Assembly: GCF_025263685.1 (NCBI RefSeq)
Contig: NZ_CP092109.1
Location: forward strand, 3,225,001 to 3,289,000
DNA: 64,000 nt
Direction of reading: 5' to 3'
Source: Geoalkalibacter halelectricus
GTDB lineage: Bacteria > Desulfobacterota > Desulfuromonadia > Desulfuromonadales > Geoalkalibacteraceae
Below the pieces are notes generated by a model. It saw nothing but the letters and a program-made list of their open reading frames with translations, had not been told where the DNA came from and made no database searches. The translations under genes were made by a program, and so were the position numbers. Shown one piece after another: positions 7,919 to 17,596 of the stretch (within the stretch, counting starts at the first letter, position 1; every line of letters starts with the position of its first letter).

Positions 7919-7922
<4 letters not shown>
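7236..7922 (+). CDS. tupB: Tungstate-type ABC transporter permease
   Basis: 228 residues with five to six hydrophobic helices and the binding-protein-dependent permease signature (ARIVPTLQTLGA...VVAGFGRVVAEVGAAMMLGGN). The layout and sequence resemble TupB, the membrane subunit for tungstate uptake, and related oxyanion permeases. GTG 7236 is the start of the longest frame, but it has no good Shine-Dalgarno. Met23 is an alternative. The ATPase gene overlaps its stop codon. The periplasmic binding protein (TupA) normally precedes this gene but is absent; AOR and a repeat lie there instead. Tungstate specificity is inferred from resemblance and from the AOR neighbour. Confidence 0.8.
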
Positions 7923-8578
<656 letters not shown>

Positions 8579-8679
8579 AGTCGGATCGAGGCAGGGAGGG
8601 CTGGAGGTGTTGCGCTGAGCAGGAGGAAAAAGGCCGGCCTAAGATTGGAGGCCGCGGCTCAAACCGGCCCTGTGCGGGC

Positions 8680-11600
8680 TTAGTCCGCCCCGCGGCCATA
8701 GGCATTCAAAATTTCACTCAAGGCATGAATGGAATAGGGTTTGGTGACCACCCGGTCCATGCCCGCGGCGGTAAATTCGGCCAGGATCTCTTCGATGGCA
8801 TGGGCGGTGAGGCCTATGACGGGAATGTCGTGGTTGTGGTGATCGGTGTGGAATTGGCGGATGCGGCGAGTGGCCGTCACGCCGTCGACGCCGGGCATGG
8901 ACACATCCATGAAAACCAGGTCGTAGGGCTTTTCGTTCAAGGCGTTCAGGGCCTTTTCGCCGTCGTCGACAATCTCGACCTGGTGGCCTAGGCGCGAGAT
9001 GATCTGCCGGATCAAGTGCTGGTTGAGGGTCTCGTCCTCGGCAACCAGAACCCGCAGTTCCCGCCCTTTCGGCTCATCCTCCCCGCGCAAGGCTTCATTG
9101 CTCCCTTTTTGCACCGGTTCTTGACCATCTTCCGCTGCGGCAAAGGATGCCGTAAAGTGAAAAACGGCGCCGGCGCCGGCCTTGCTCTGCACCCAGATTT
9201 TGCCCCCCATCTTATCCACCAGTTGCCGGCAGATGGCCAGGCCCAGGCCGGTTCCGCCGAATTTTCTCGTGGTCGAGGAATCCACCTGCTCGAAGGGTTC
9301 AAAAATCCGCTGGAGGTCCGGCTCCGACAAGCCGATGCCCGAATCGTGAATGGAGAAGCGCACCATGGCCCGGCCGCGCTCTTCCTCCACCAACACGGCG
9401 GAAATCCGCACCTCGCCCCGCTCGGTGAATTTCACCGCGTTGGACAAAAGGTTGGACAAAACCTGCCGCAAGCGCACGCCGTCGCCGATCACGCATTCCG
9501 GCAGGCTCTCATCCAGGGAAACTTTGAACCCAAGCTGTTTTGCCGCGATAATTGGACGATGGATTTTCGTCACTTCCTCCACCGCGTCCGCGATGGAGAA
9601 AGGCTGCTCCTCCATGGTGATCTTACCCGCCTCGATTTTGGAGAAGTCGAGAATGTCCTCGATAATCCGCAACAGATCCTGAGCGGAGGCTTTGAGGGTC
9701 TTAAGATATTCGCGTTGCGGGTCGGGAAGATCGTCTGAGCCGAGCAATTCAATGGTTCCCAGAATCCCCGTCATGGGCGTTCTGACTTCATGGCTCATAT
9801 TGGCGAGAAAGATGCTTTTCGCCGCGCTGGCCCGTTCGGCGTCTTCCTTGGCCTGCTGCAGTTGCCGGGTGCGTCTTTCGACCTTGCCCTCCAACTCCAG
9901 ATTGAGCTCGCGCACCCGCGTTTCGGCCTCCTTGATCGGGGTGATGTCCGTAAAGGTCAGCACCACGCCGTCGATGGCACCCGTCTCGATGCGAAAGGGC
10001 AAGATGCGCTTGAGCATCCAGCGCCCCTCGCGGGTTTGCAGCTCGCGCTCCAGGGGCTCACCGGTTTTGAGAACCTGCGTCACGCGGCTGAGCATTTCAT
10101 CCTGATGAGGAAGATGGTAGGCGATGTGGTCGAGGGGGCGGCCGACGTCCTGGGGCAGCAGCTTGAAAAAACGGGTGATGGCCGGATTGAACTTGCGAAT
10201 GCGCAGATCGCGATCGACATAGACAGTACCGGCTTCCATGCTGACCAGCAGATTCTCGTGATCGCGGTTGAGTTCAAGCAGATCCTTGTTTTTTTGCTCC
10301 AACTCGGCGTTGACGGTGTAGAGTTCCTCGTTGACGGAGTGCAATTCCTCGTTGGTGCTCTGCAATTCCTCGTTGGCGGCCATGAGCTCCTCATTGGCGG
10401 CCTGCAATTCCTCGTTTGAGGTCTGCAATTCCTCGACGGTGGTTTGCAGGCTCTCCTTGGTCGTGGCCAACTCCTGCTCGAGTTCGTCGATATACTCCTG
10501 CACGGCCTGCGGCAGCTCCACCGCGCCGAGGGGAGAATCGGTTTTCTGCGGCGTGGAGGGGAGAAGTTCGGATTTTTGCGGCGGCCGCAGAAAGATGAAG
10601 TAGTGACAGGAGCTTTTCTGCTGATCTTGCAGACACTCCACCACCAGGTCCAATTTCTTGCCGGTCCGCCCTTTTTCCACTTCCAAATTTTTCAACTCAA
10701 CGAGACGCTGAGTCTTCGACACGCGATGCAGCGCCGTCGTCAGAGGGATTTTGAGGCTCGGAACCACCAGCGCGAGAATATCGTTCTCGAAACGCCCCTC
10801 CAACTTCGGCAGGAGATTCGAGACATCTCCGAAACAGTGCAAAATCCGGTGCTGCTCATCGACAAGCACCCCGCTCGGCACGAACGCCTTCAGAAGCTGG
10901 TCGTAATCGTGAAGCAGGCGGCGATTGATGTTGACCGTTGTTTTCGGCAGGGGCTGAGAAAGCATCGAGCCCGATTTGTCCTTGGCGGTCGCATCGAAAC
11001 TGCCGTTGAAAGCAATCTTGTGATCCCTGGTTTTCTGAAATATCTTGCTCGAACTACTCACCACGCTGAATTCCTCAGCCAGGGGGCCAAGCCCCTCGCT
11101 GCTGCCAAGCAACAAAAAGCCCTTGTGCTTGAGTGCGAAGTGGAAGACCGACAGCACCTTGCGCTGCGTTTCAGGCTTGAAGTAAATCAACAGGTTGCGG
11201 CAACAGGCCAGATCCAGACGGGTAAAGGGCGGATCGCTGAACAGGTTGTGCGGGGCAAAGACGATCATCTTACGCAACATCTGCCGCACCCGGTAGCGCT
11301 CCGCCGATTCCCGCTGAAAAAACCGTTCCAGGCGTTCGGGAGAGACGTTTTTCAGCGCCTGGGCGTTATAGAGGCCCTGGGACGCGAACTCCAGGGAAGC
11401 GGCGTGAACATCCGTGGCGAAAATCGAGATTTTGCCTTTGAATTGCACCTGTTGAGCTTTTTCGGCGAGCAGGATGGCCAGGGAGTAAGCTTCCTCACCC
11501 GTGGCGCATCCTGCCGTCCAGACGCGAATATCCTCATCTTCCCTGCGGTTTTCGAAAATGTGAGGCAGAACTTCCTTTTCCAGGCGTTCGAAAATCTTCG

Positions 11601-12498
11601 GATCGCGGAAGAATTCCGTCACCCCGATGAGCAGATCCCGGTAGAGGGCGTCGAGTTCCTTGAGATCATCGGCCAGCAGCGCCGCGTATTCGCCGGGCGT
11701 GGCGGTACCGGAAAATTCCATGCGCCGCTGGATGCGCCGATCGACCGTGGGAGGCTTGTACTTGGAGAAATCCAGATCGTAGTGACTGCGCAACAAGGCG
11801 AATATGGCCTGGTATTCACCATGCTCGTCAGCTCCGAGGTAATGGCACAGGAAATCCTTGCGTTCACCGGCGGGAAGGCCGGCAAATTCCACCAGCGCAC
11901 CGGGCATCTCCTCGGGCGCCAGCACCAGGTCGCATGCACCGGTGAGGATGGCGCTGCGCGGCATGCCGTCGAATTGGGCCGATTCGATGGACTGCACCAC
12001 CACCAGGCCGCCGGCGCGCTTGATTTCCTGAATACCTCGCGAGCCGTCACTGCCGGTGCCGGAAAAAATGACGGCGATGGCCTTCGCGCCCCGGTCCTCG
12101 GCGAGGGAGTGCAAAAACACGTCGATGGGCAAATCCGCGTGAGAGGCATCGGTACGTTTGGTGGTGCGCAGCCGGCCTCCGGATACGGTCAGGTGGGTCT
12201 GCGGGGTAATCAGGTAAATATTGTCGGGCCTGATCTCCATGCCGTCACCGGCGCGATGAATCGGCATGGAGGTGTTGCGCGCCAGAAGATCGTCCATCAT
12301 GCTCTTGAAGTCGGGGGAGAGATGCTGGACGACGACGAACGCCATGCCGCTTTGGGCCGGCATGTGATCAAAAAACTTCTGCAGCGCCGCCAACCCGCCG
12401 GCCGAGGCGCCCAGGCCGACGATGAAATCGGGGGATGGAGAGCTTTGAGTTGGTTGGGAATGCTGCGGGGGGGAATCGTCTTGGGAGGGATCGGTCAT
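8680..12498 (-). CDS. CheB-CheR-PAS-histidine kinase-receiver fusion
   Basis: 1272 residues from ATG 12498 (AGGAG three bases upstream; GTG 12513 is an alternative). Domains in order: CheB methylesterase with Ser32 in GASAGG, His in QHLSPD and Asp in [11 protein letters not shown]; CheR methyltransferase with [14 protein letters not shown] and [13 protein letters not shown]; a linker with seven-residue repeats of the form NEELQ(S/T)x; a PAS domain; HisKA with [13 protein letters not shown]; HATPase with [15 protein letters not shown] and GTGLGLAI; and a C-terminal receiver with phospho-Asp in [10 protein letters not shown]. No signal peptide or membrane helix is seen. Such hybrids are known in chemotaxis-like and stress signalling. 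No che genes lie nearby, so input and target are unknown. Confidence 0.93.
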   Translation of the reverse strand: MTDPSQDDSPPQHSQPTQSSPSPDFIVGLGASAGGLAALQKFFDHMPAQSGMAFVVVQHLSPDFKSMMDDLLARNTSMPIHRAGDGMEIRPDNIYLITPQTHLTVSGGRLRTTKRTDASHADLPIDVFLHSLAEDRGAKAIAVIFSGTGSDGSRGIQEIKRAGGLVVVQSIESAQFDGMPRSAILTGACDLVLAPEEMPGALVEFAGLPAGERKDFLCHYLGADEHGEYQAIFALLRSHYDLDFSKYKPPTVDRRIQRRMEFSGTATPGEYAALLADDLKELDALYRDLLIGVTEFFRDPKIFERLEKEVLPHIFENRREDEDIRVWTAGCATGEEAYSLAILLAEKAQQVQFKGKISIFATDVHAASLEFASQGLYNAQALKNVSPERLERFFQRESAERYRVRQMLRKMIVFAPHNLFSDPPFTRLDLACCRNLLIYFKPETQRKVLSVFHFALKHKGFLLLGSSEGLGPLAEEFSVVSSSSKIFQKTRDHKIAFNGSFDATAKDKSGSMLSQPLPKTTVNINRRLLHDYDQLLKAFVPSGVLVDEQHRILHCFGDVSNLLPKLEGRFENDILALVVPSLKIPLTTALHRVSKTQRLVELKNLEVEKGRTGKKLDLVVECLQDQQKSSCHYFIFLRPPQKSELLPSTPQKTDSPLGAVELPQAVQEYIDELEQELATTKESLQTTVEELQTSNEELQAANEELMAANEELQSTNEELHSVNEELYTVNAELEQKNKDLLELNRDHENLLVSMEAGTVYVDRDLRIRKFNPAITRFFKLLPQDVGRPLDHIAYHLPHQDEMLSRVTQVLKTGEPLERELQTREGRWMLKRILPFRIETGAIDGVVLTFTDITPIKEAETRVRELNLELEGKVERRTRQLQQAKEDAERASAAKSIFLANMSHEVRTPMTGILGTIELLGSDDLPDPQREYLKTLKASAQDLLRIIEDILDFSKIEAGKITMEEQPFSIADAVEEVTKIHRPIIAAKQLGFKVSLDESLPECVIGDGVRLRQVLSNLLSNAVKFTERGEVRISAVLVEEERGRAMVRFSIHDSGIGLSEPDLQRIFEPFEQVDSSTTRKFGGTGLGLAICRQLVDKMGGKIWVQSKAGAGAVFHFTASFAAAEDGQEPVQKGSNEALRGEDEPKGRELRVLVAEDETLNQHLIRQIISRLGHQVEIVDDGEKALNALNEKPYDLVFMDVSMPGVDGVTATRRIRQFHTDHHNHDIPVIGLTAHAIEEILAEFTAAGMDRVVTKPYSIHALSEILNAYGRGAD

Positions 12499-12667
12499 GT
12501 TCTCCTGGCTCACCGGTTGGGAGGGAATTTAAAGAGACTTGCCAAGCGCCATGGAGTCAAGAGCAGGAAGGACTATCGCCCCATCGTGCTTGAATCGGAT
12601 GATTCTAGCCGATGCAGAAGAATTTGTCGAACTCTACCAATCTGATTCGGAGGGGGGAACTACAGCT

Positions 12668-12730
12668 ATGCGAAAGGGCCGCGGAAAACCCCTAGTCTCA
12701 AACATTGGGATTGCCGTCGGTGAGCCATAA
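12668..12730 (+). CDS. Possible 20-residue leader peptide before the ABC-F gene
   Basis: ATG 12668 opens a basic short frame (MRKGRGKPLVSNI...) ending at TAA 12728-12730, 24 bases before a strong terminator hairpin. A GGAGGGGGGAA block lies about 10 bases upstream. Leader ORFs followed by an attenuator are a known control layout for ABC-F ribosome-protection genes. The CCGCGG at 12679-12684 inside the ORF could pair with the same palindrome in the hairpin (12757-12762), but that is only 6 bp. Confidence 0.35.
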   Translation: MRKGRGKPLVSNIGIAVGEP

Positions 12731-12754
12731 GTGATAGACTTCTCGATTAACGTG

Positions 12755-12790
12755 AACCGCGGGGATCAGCCCTGCGGTTTTTATTTTTTT
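12755..12790 (+). terminator. Intrinsic terminator/attenuator in the ABC-F leader
   Basis: A continuous 10-bp stem AACCGCGGGG (12755-12764) / CCCTGCGGTT (12770-12779, one G-U) with a five-base loop, followed by TTTATTTTTTT. It is 28 bases before the ABC-F start, and no + strand gene precedes it except the short leader ORF. It therefore looks like an attenuator rather than the end of another operon. Confidence 0.8.
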
Positions 12791-12817
12791 CTGCCAAGCC
12801 CAAAAGGTTCTTCTCGC

Positions 12818-14452
12818 ATGATCAGCGCATCCAACCTGGCCCTCGCTTACGGCAAACGGGTCATTTTCAAAGACGTCAACATCAAGTTCACTCCCGGCAA
12901 CTGTTACGGGCTCATCGGCGCCAACGGCGCCGGCAAATCGACCTTTCTCAAGATCCTCGCCGGCGAGAGCGAGCCCGACAAGGGCCAGATCAGCGTCACC
13001 CCCGGCGAGCGCATCGCCATGCTGCGCCAGGATCAGTTCGCCTTTGACGAGCTAACCGTAAGCGACACCGTCATCATGGGCCACAAGCGGCTCTTCGAGG
13101 TCATGGCCGAGCGCGAGGCGATCTACGCCAAACCCGACTTCAGCGACGCCGACGGCATCCGCTCGGGCGAACTGGAGGCCGAATTCGCCGAAATGAACGG
13201 CTACGAAGCGCAAACCGAGGCGGCGGTGCTGCTCAGCGGGCTCGGCATCCCCGAGGAACTGCGTCACAAGAAGATGAAGGAACTCGAACCCGGCGACAAG
13301 GTGCGGGTACTGCTCGCTCAGGCCCTGTTCGGCAACCCCGATATTTTATTGTTGGACGAGCCCACCAACCATCTCGACCTCAAATCCGTCGCCTGGCTCG
13401 AGGATTTCCTCTTTCGCTTCCCCAACACGGTCATCGTCGTCTCTCACGACCGGCATTTTCTCAACCAGGTCTGCACCCATGTCGCCGACATCGACTTCGG
13501 CAAGATCACCGTCTACGTCGGCAACTACGACTTCTGGTACCAGGCCAGCCAGTTGACCCTCAAGCAGAAGCAGGACGAGAACCGCAAAATCGCCGACAAG
13601 GCCGACGAACTCAAGGAATTCATCCAGCGCTTCTCCTCCAACGCCTCAAAGGCCAAACAGGCGACCTCGCGCAAGAAGCTCCTGGAGAAGCTCAGCGTCG
13701 AGGATCTGCCGGTGTCCTCGCGCAAGTACCCCTTCGTCGTGTTCAAGCCCGAGCGCGCCTGCGGCGACATCATTCTCGAAATCAAGGGTCTGCACAAAAA
13801 AGTCGAGGGGGTCGAGGTGCTCGGCGGTCTTGACCTCGTCGTCAACAAGGGCGACAAAATTGCCTTCGTCGGCGGCGACAGCCTGTCCAAAACCACCCTC
13901 TTTCAGATTCTCGCCGGCGAACTGGAGCCCGACGCCGGCAGCTTTCGCTGGGGAGTGACCATCACCAACGCCTATTTTCCCAAGGACAACAGCGCCTACT
14001 TCGACAACGATCTAAACCTCATCGAATGGCTCTGCCAGTTCCCGCCCTGCGACGGTGAGAGCTTCGCCCGCGGCTTTCTCGGCCGCATGCTCTTCTCGGG
14101 AGACGAAGCGACCAAAAAAACCAGGGTTCTCTCCGGCGGCGAGCGGGTGCGTTGCATGCTGGCGCGCATGATGCTCGCGGGCGCCAACGCCCTGGTGCTC
14201 GACGAGCCCACCAACCACCTCGATCTCGAATCGATCACCGCCCTCAATAACGGCCTGATCGCCTTTCCCGAAGTGGTGCTCTTCGCCTCGCACGATCACC
14301 AGTTCGTCACCACCGTCGCCAACCGCATCGTCGAATTCACCCCGGCTGGAATCATCGACCGGGTCATGACCTTCGAGGATTATCTGGAAAACACCGAGGT
14401 GGCACGCCTGCGCGACCAACTATACCAAGGCCACGGCGAATTGAAGCTGTAG
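12818..14452 (+). CDS. ABC-F family ATPase (YbiT/YkpA-like)
   Basis: 544 residues with two ATPase domains and no membrane part, so a ribosome-associated ABC-F factor rather than a transporter. Domain 1 has Walker A GANGAGKST and Walker B ILLLDEPTNHLD. The linker (about residues 240-310) is the charged helical PtIM region. Domain 2 has LSGGERVRCMLARMM and ALVLDEPTNHLDLES, but a degenerate Walker A, GGDSLSKTT, in which the Gly before Lys is Ser. I recall similar changes in some members of this subfamily. The frame is open upstream to 12731, but that part encodes the terminator; ATG 12818 is the sensible start. Likely role: translation factor acting at the E site. A leader ORF and attenuator suggest antibiotic- or translation-responsive control. 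Confidence 0.9.
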   Translation: MISASNLALAYGKRVIFKDVNIKFTPGNCYGLIGANGAGKSTFLKILAGESEPDKGQISVTPGERIAMLRQDQFAFDELTVSDTVIMGHKRLFEVMAEREAIYAKPDFSDADGIRSGELEAEFAEMNGYEAQTEAAVLLSGLGIPEELRHKKMKELEPGDKVRVLLAQALFGNPDILLLDEPTNHLDLKSVAWLEDFLFRFPNTVIVVSHDRHFLNQVCTHVADIDFGKITVYVGNYDFWYQASQLTLKQKQDENRKIADKADELKEFIQRFSSNASKAKQATSRKKLLEKLSVEDLPVSSRKYPFVVFKPERACGDIILEIKGLHKKVEGVEVLGGLDLVVNKGDKIAFVGGDSLSKTTLFQILAGELEPDAGSFRWGVTITNAYFPKDNSAYFDNDLNLIEWLCQFPPCDGESFARGFLGRMLFSGDEATKKTRVLSGGERVRCMLARMMLAGANALVLDEPTNHLDLESITALNNGLIAFPEVVLFASHDHQFVTTVANRIVEFTPAGIIDRVMTFEDYLENTEVARLRDQLYQGHGELKL

Positions 14453-14465
14453 AAGGGAGAGTGCC

Positions 14466-14804
14466 ATGAAGGATCAATCGCTCGATAAAGACCTGTTCGT
14501 ATCCGATATCTCCCTCGCCGCCAAGGAAGAGGATTTGCACAAGCTGTTCGCCATTTGCGGGAAGGTGAAGTCGGTCCACCTGCTCACCGATCAGAAATCC
14601 GGGCAGTTCAACGGCTGCGCTTTTGTGCGCATGGCCACCGCCGCCGAAGCCAAGGACGCGCTCAATATGCTCGACGGCACCCGACTGCTGAATCGCTGCA
14701 TCCGCATCAAAGCGGCACGCCCCAAACCGTCCGCCCCGCCCGCCGAGGCGCAGCCCACCGAGCAACACCGACGGCCACGGCACCCACGCGGGCGCCGCAA
14801 ATAG
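14466..14804 (+). CDS. RRM-type RNA-binding protein
   Basis: 112 residues. One RNA recognition motif covers about residues 9-86, with RNP2 LFVSDI and RNP1 NGCAFVRM and the expected spacing. A Pro/Arg/His-rich basic tail follows, which may strengthen RNA binding. ATG 14466 has AAGGGAGAG upstream and starts 13 bases after the ABC-F stop, so the two are probably co-transcribed and both act on RNA or ribosomes. Short single-RRM proteins are common in cyanobacteria and occur in deltaproteobacteria; their targets are largely unknown. Confidence 0.88.
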   Translation: MKDQSLDKDLFVSDISLAAKEEDLHKLFAICGKVKSVHLLTDQKSGQFNGCAFVRMATAAEAKDALNMLDGTRLLNRCIRIKAARPKPSAPPAEAQPTEQHRRPRHPRGRRK

Positions 14805-14862
14805 AGAGCGCCCAACCGTCCCGGCGTTATTGAGTTGGTCAAGGAGCGAAGAAACGGCCGGT

Positions 14863-15126
14863 TTATTGTTGCTCAGGCTGGATGTCGATCAGGCGCTGCA
14901 GGGATTTTTCCAGAATGAGGTTACTCACCCCCATGCCGAGATAACCCGTCTGGCCGTAGGTATCGTAGAGGCTGACCTGTTCGGTCAGTTTGGCGAGCTG
15001 GTCTTCCCTGCCGCGGAACTTCTCCCGATTATCGAGGATGAACAGGATCTGCTCGGCCAGGTAGTCGGGCAGCTCCTGTTCCTGCCGGGCTGCGTGCAGG
15101 GCATCCGTGAGTTTTTCGAACACCAT
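14863..15126 (-). CDS. Small helical protein, paralog 1, beside cysteine desulfurase
   Basis: 87 residues from ATG 15126, whose first base is the last base of the upstream gene's TGA, so translation is coupled. The family is not recognised. The stretch LPDYLAEQILFILDN...GREDQLAKLTEQVSLYDTYG aligns by eye with the upstream gene product (LPKWLADPVMNVARN...GKEYLVEILLDQIREYDVYA), so the two arose by tandem duplication. It is mostly helical, with no Cys, no signal peptide and no membrane helix. Because it is coupled to a cysteine desulfurase, a role in sulfur transfer or in controlling the enzyme is a reasonable guess, no more. Confidence 0.75.
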   Translation of the reverse strand: MVFEKLTDALHAARQEQELPDYLAEQILFILDNREKFRGREDQLAKLTEQVSLYDTYGQTGYLGMGVSNLILEKSLQRLIDIQPEQQ

Positions 15127-15383
15127 CACCGCTTCTCCTCCAGCCAACGCAGCGTCCTGGCGATATCCTCGTGGTCGTAAGCCCATTTGCAGCAGCCCGC
15201 CTCGGCATACACGTCGTACTCACGGATCTGGTCCAGCAGAATCTCGACCAGATATTCCTTTCCTTCATACAGCGCCGGGTTTCTTGCCACGTTCATCACC
15301 GGGTCGGCCAGCCACTTCGGCAACTCTCCATTCTCGAACTGATCGGTCGTCGCCTGCTCAAGTTCCGTAAAAATCTGGTTCAT
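15126..15383 (-). CDS. Small helical protein, paralog 2, with CC motif
   Basis: 85 residues from ATG 15383, with AAGGAG seven bases upstream and only two bases after the cysteine desulfurase stop. It is paralogous to the next gene (14863-15126): the shared pattern is LPxxLA, then N, then G(R/K)E, then QxxxYDxY. Unlike that paralog it has adjacent cysteines in AGCCKW about 21 residues from the C-terminus, which could be sulfur-accepting or metal-binding residues. The family is not recognised. It is the middle member of a three-gene operon. Confidence 0.78.
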   Translation of the reverse strand: MNQIFTELEQATTDQFENGELPKWLADPVMNVARNPALYEGKEYLVEILLDQIREYDVYAEAGCCKWAYDHEDIARTLRWLEEKR

Positions 15384-15385
15384 CC

Positions 15386-16531
15386 TTAGGCTCCTTTGCT
15401 GGTGCGCAGATTTGCAAGAATTCCTGAAACCTCATCCCAGTCCACATCCTCGGTCAGGTGACACCAAGAAAACCGCAGGGACGTTTCCACCCGCTCCGAC
15501 GAACACCCCATCGCCAGAAGTACATGGCTGGGCTCTTTGGTGTGAGAGGTGCAGGCCGAGGTGCTCGATACCGCCACGACCTGCTTAAGGGCGTTGATCG
15601 CCCGGTCGGCGTCGATCCCGGGCAGGGAGACGTTAATGACATGCGGCAGAGTGTATGCCTCCGCGCCGTTTTGCTGTGCCCCGAGCGAAGCAAGGGCTGC
15701 GATGATTTCACCTCTCATGGCGAGGCACTTCTCCCGGCGCTCAACCTGATGGCGCAGGGCGAGCTTGGCGGCTTCGCCGAGTCCGGCGATCAGAAGCACC
15801 GGCAGGGTTCCGGCGCGCAGGCCCTGCTCCTGCCCTCCGCCGTACATGAGGGGGCGCAGCGGCGGCAGTTTTTGCCCCCGTTTGCGCGCAATCAGGGCCC
15901 CGACTCCCTTGGGGCCGTAAATCTTGTGGCCGCTGATGGAAATCATGTCGATGCGATCATGCCGCAGGGATGCGAACTCCTTGCCGAAACCCTGGGCGGC
16001 ATCCACATGCCACCAGGCATCATGATCGGCCAAGATCCCGGCCAGATCCGTGAGCGGCTGCAGAACGCCCGTCTCGTTGTTCACCTGCATGGTCGACACC
16101 AGCAGGGTGTCCGGGCGCAAGGCCGCGGCGATCCGCTCCGGATCAAAGCGGCCGTCCGGGCGTACCGGCACGACCTCGACCTCGAAGCCGAGGCGTTCGA
16201 GCTCCATGCACGGTTCAAGCACCGCCTTATGTTCGATCGCCGTCGTAATCACATGGCGGCGCCAGCTGCGCATCCCCTCCTCGACCAGACCCAAAATCGC
16301 CAGGTTGTTGCTCTCCGTCGCACCGCTGGTGAAGATCACTTCATCGGGCCGGGCATCAACCACGCGGGCGATTTGTTTGCGCGCGTGGTCCACGGCGGCG
16401 CGCGCAAAGACCCCATAGTCATGAATCGGGCTGGCGGGATTGCCGAAGTCCTTTTCCAGAAACCTTTTAACGAGTGTCGCCACCCCGGGCTCCACCGGCG
16501 TCGTCGCATTGCAATCAAGATAGATGGGCAT
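15386..16531 (-). CDS. DndA-like cysteine desulfurase
   Basis: 381 residues of the NifS/IscS fold. It removes sulfur from cysteine with PLP and passes it on as a persulfide. Seen: YLDCNATTP start, FTSGATESNN, HVDAAQGFGKE, the PLP lysine in SISGHKIYGPKGVGAL, the active-site loop Cys in SSTSACTS, and LRFSWCHLTED near the end. The GHKIYGPKG, NVSLPGID and SWCHLT wording fits the DndA (DNA phosphorothioation) branch better than IscS or NifS, from memory. No dndBCDE genes lie in the window; instead two paralogous small proteins follow in the operon. A LysR regulator gene is divergent, with overlapping promoters. The sulfur acceptor is therefore unknown. Confidence 0.9.
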   Translation of the reverse strand: MPIYLDCNATTPVEPGVATLVKRFLEKDFGNPASPIHDYGVFARAAVDHARKQIARVVDARPDEVIFTSGATESNNLAILGLVEEGMRSWRRHVITTAIEHKAVLEPCMELERLGFEVEVVPVRPDGRFDPERIAAALRPDTLLVSTMQVNNETGVLQPLTDLAGILADHDAWWHVDAAQGFGKEFASLRHDRIDMISISGHKIYGPKGVGALIARKRGQKLPPLRPLMYGGGQEQGLRAGTLPVLLIAGLGEAAKLALRHQVERREKCLAMRGEIIAALASLGAQQNGAEAYTLPHVINVSLPGIDADRAINALKQVVAVSSTSACTSHTKEPSHVLLAMGCSSERVETSLRFSWCHLTEDVDWDEVSGILANLRTSKGA

Positions 16532-16554
16532 GTAGACCTCCCGGAATTGAATCC

Positions 16555-16607
16555 ATTATAGGCAATCCCCTATCGATATTGAAAATATATAGTTTAGATG
16601 GTATAAA
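16555..16607. promoter_or_regulatory. Divergent promoters with overlapping -35 boxes
   Basis: On +: TTGAAA (16579-16584), 17 bases, TATAAA (16602-16607), driving the LysR gene. On -: TTCAAT (16583-16578), 17 bases, TATAAT (16560-16555), driving the cysteine desulfurase operon. The two -35 boxes overlap, so polymerase can occupy only one side at a time. The AT-rich segment 16588-16620 contains ATAG...CTAT dyads of the T-N11-A type bound by LysR proteins. Confidence 0.7.
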
Positions 16608-16636
16608 TCTATTTTCTATATAGACTGGAGATATGG

Positions 16637-17551
16637 ATGGACCTGAAACAGCTCAAGGTTTTTCTGGAGGTCGCAGACGCGGCCGGCTTTACCAAGGCAG
16701 CGGACAAGCTGCATATCGCGCAGTCCGCTTTGAGCATCTCCATCAGGAAGCTGGAGGATGAGCTGGGGGTGGTGCTTTTCAACCGGGGAAAAAGAAAGGT
16801 GTCGCTCACCGCGGAAGGTGAGGTTCTCGCCGCCCATGCCCGGGAGATTCTTCAGGGCGTGGTGAAAGCGCATCAGGAAATCGAGGATTTGCGCGGATTG
16901 CTCAAAGGTGAAGTGAGGGTCGGGCTGACGCCGATGCTGAGCAGCTTCTTCTTTCCGAAAATCATCTCAGAGTTCAAACGCAGCCACCCCGGCCTGCAGA
17001 TTTCCATCACCGGCGAGAGCGCCTGGAACATTCAACGGATGGTCGAGTCCGGCGATATCGACATGGGGATCATTGTCGGGGCGGTTCCGGACGAGTTGGA
17101 CTCCCACCACCTGGTGCGCGAGGAGGTGATTGCCTGCGTGCACCCCAATCACCCCCTGGCGCGCGCCAGGAAACATCCCCTGCGCACCTTGTTGAACCAG
17201 CCGCTGGTTCATTTCAAGGAGGGCTACCATCTGCGAGAAATCATCGATGATCTGGCCCGCAAGGAAGGCATCACGCCGCTGGTCATGGCCGAATCGAATC
17301 TTTTTTCGCTCATCAGGAGCCTGGTGAGAGAGGAACTCGGTTTGGCGTTTTTTCTGAAAATGGCCCTGACCCGGGATGCAGAGGTCGCCGCCGTCTCCTG
17401 CGATCCGCCGCTTTATCTCGATCTCGCCATCGCATGGAAAAAAAATGCCCGCCTCTCGCCGGCCAATCGCGCCTTTTTGAACTTTGTCATCGAGGAAGTC
17501 GATGACTATTATCAGCTCAGGGAAGCGGCGGGAACCTTTCCGCTTCCCTGA
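16637..17551 (+). CDS. LysR-family transcriptional regulator
   Basis: 304 residues. The N-terminal winged helix (residues 1-60, with FTKAADKLHIAQSALSISIRKLEDELGV) is typical of LysR proteins, and the rest is the periplasmic-binding-protein-like sensor domain with GEVRVGLTP and MGIIVGAVP. ATG 16637 has GGAG six bases upstream. It is divergent from the DndA-like desulfurase operon and shares its control region. By the usual rule for this family it should regulate that operon and itself. The sequence does not reveal the co-inducer; a sulfur metabolite would fit the neighbour. Confidence 0.93.
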   Translation: MDLKQLKVFLEVADAAGFTKAADKLHIAQSALSISIRKLEDELGVVLFNRGKRKVSLTAEGEVLAAHAREILQGVVKAHQEIEDLRGLLKGEVRVGLTPMLSSFFFPKIISEFKRSHPGLQISITGESAWNIQRMVESGDIDMGIIVGAVPDELDSHHLVREEVIACVHPNHPLARARKHPLRTLLNQPLVHFKEGYHLREIIDDLARKEGITPLVMAESNLFSLIRSLVREELGLAFFLKMALTRDAEVAAVSCDPPLYLDLAIAWKKNARLSPANRAFLNFVIEEVDDYYQLREAAGTFPLP

Positions 17552-17596
17552 GCTTGGCGTATCCTGGGTTTCGCATTGGGCGGGCAGCGCCCCAGC

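Noticed and set aside
15386-16531. Housekeeping IscS or NifS
   Set aside because: No iscU/iscA/nif genes are adjacent, and the motif wording around the PLP lysine and the C-terminus fits the DndA branch better.
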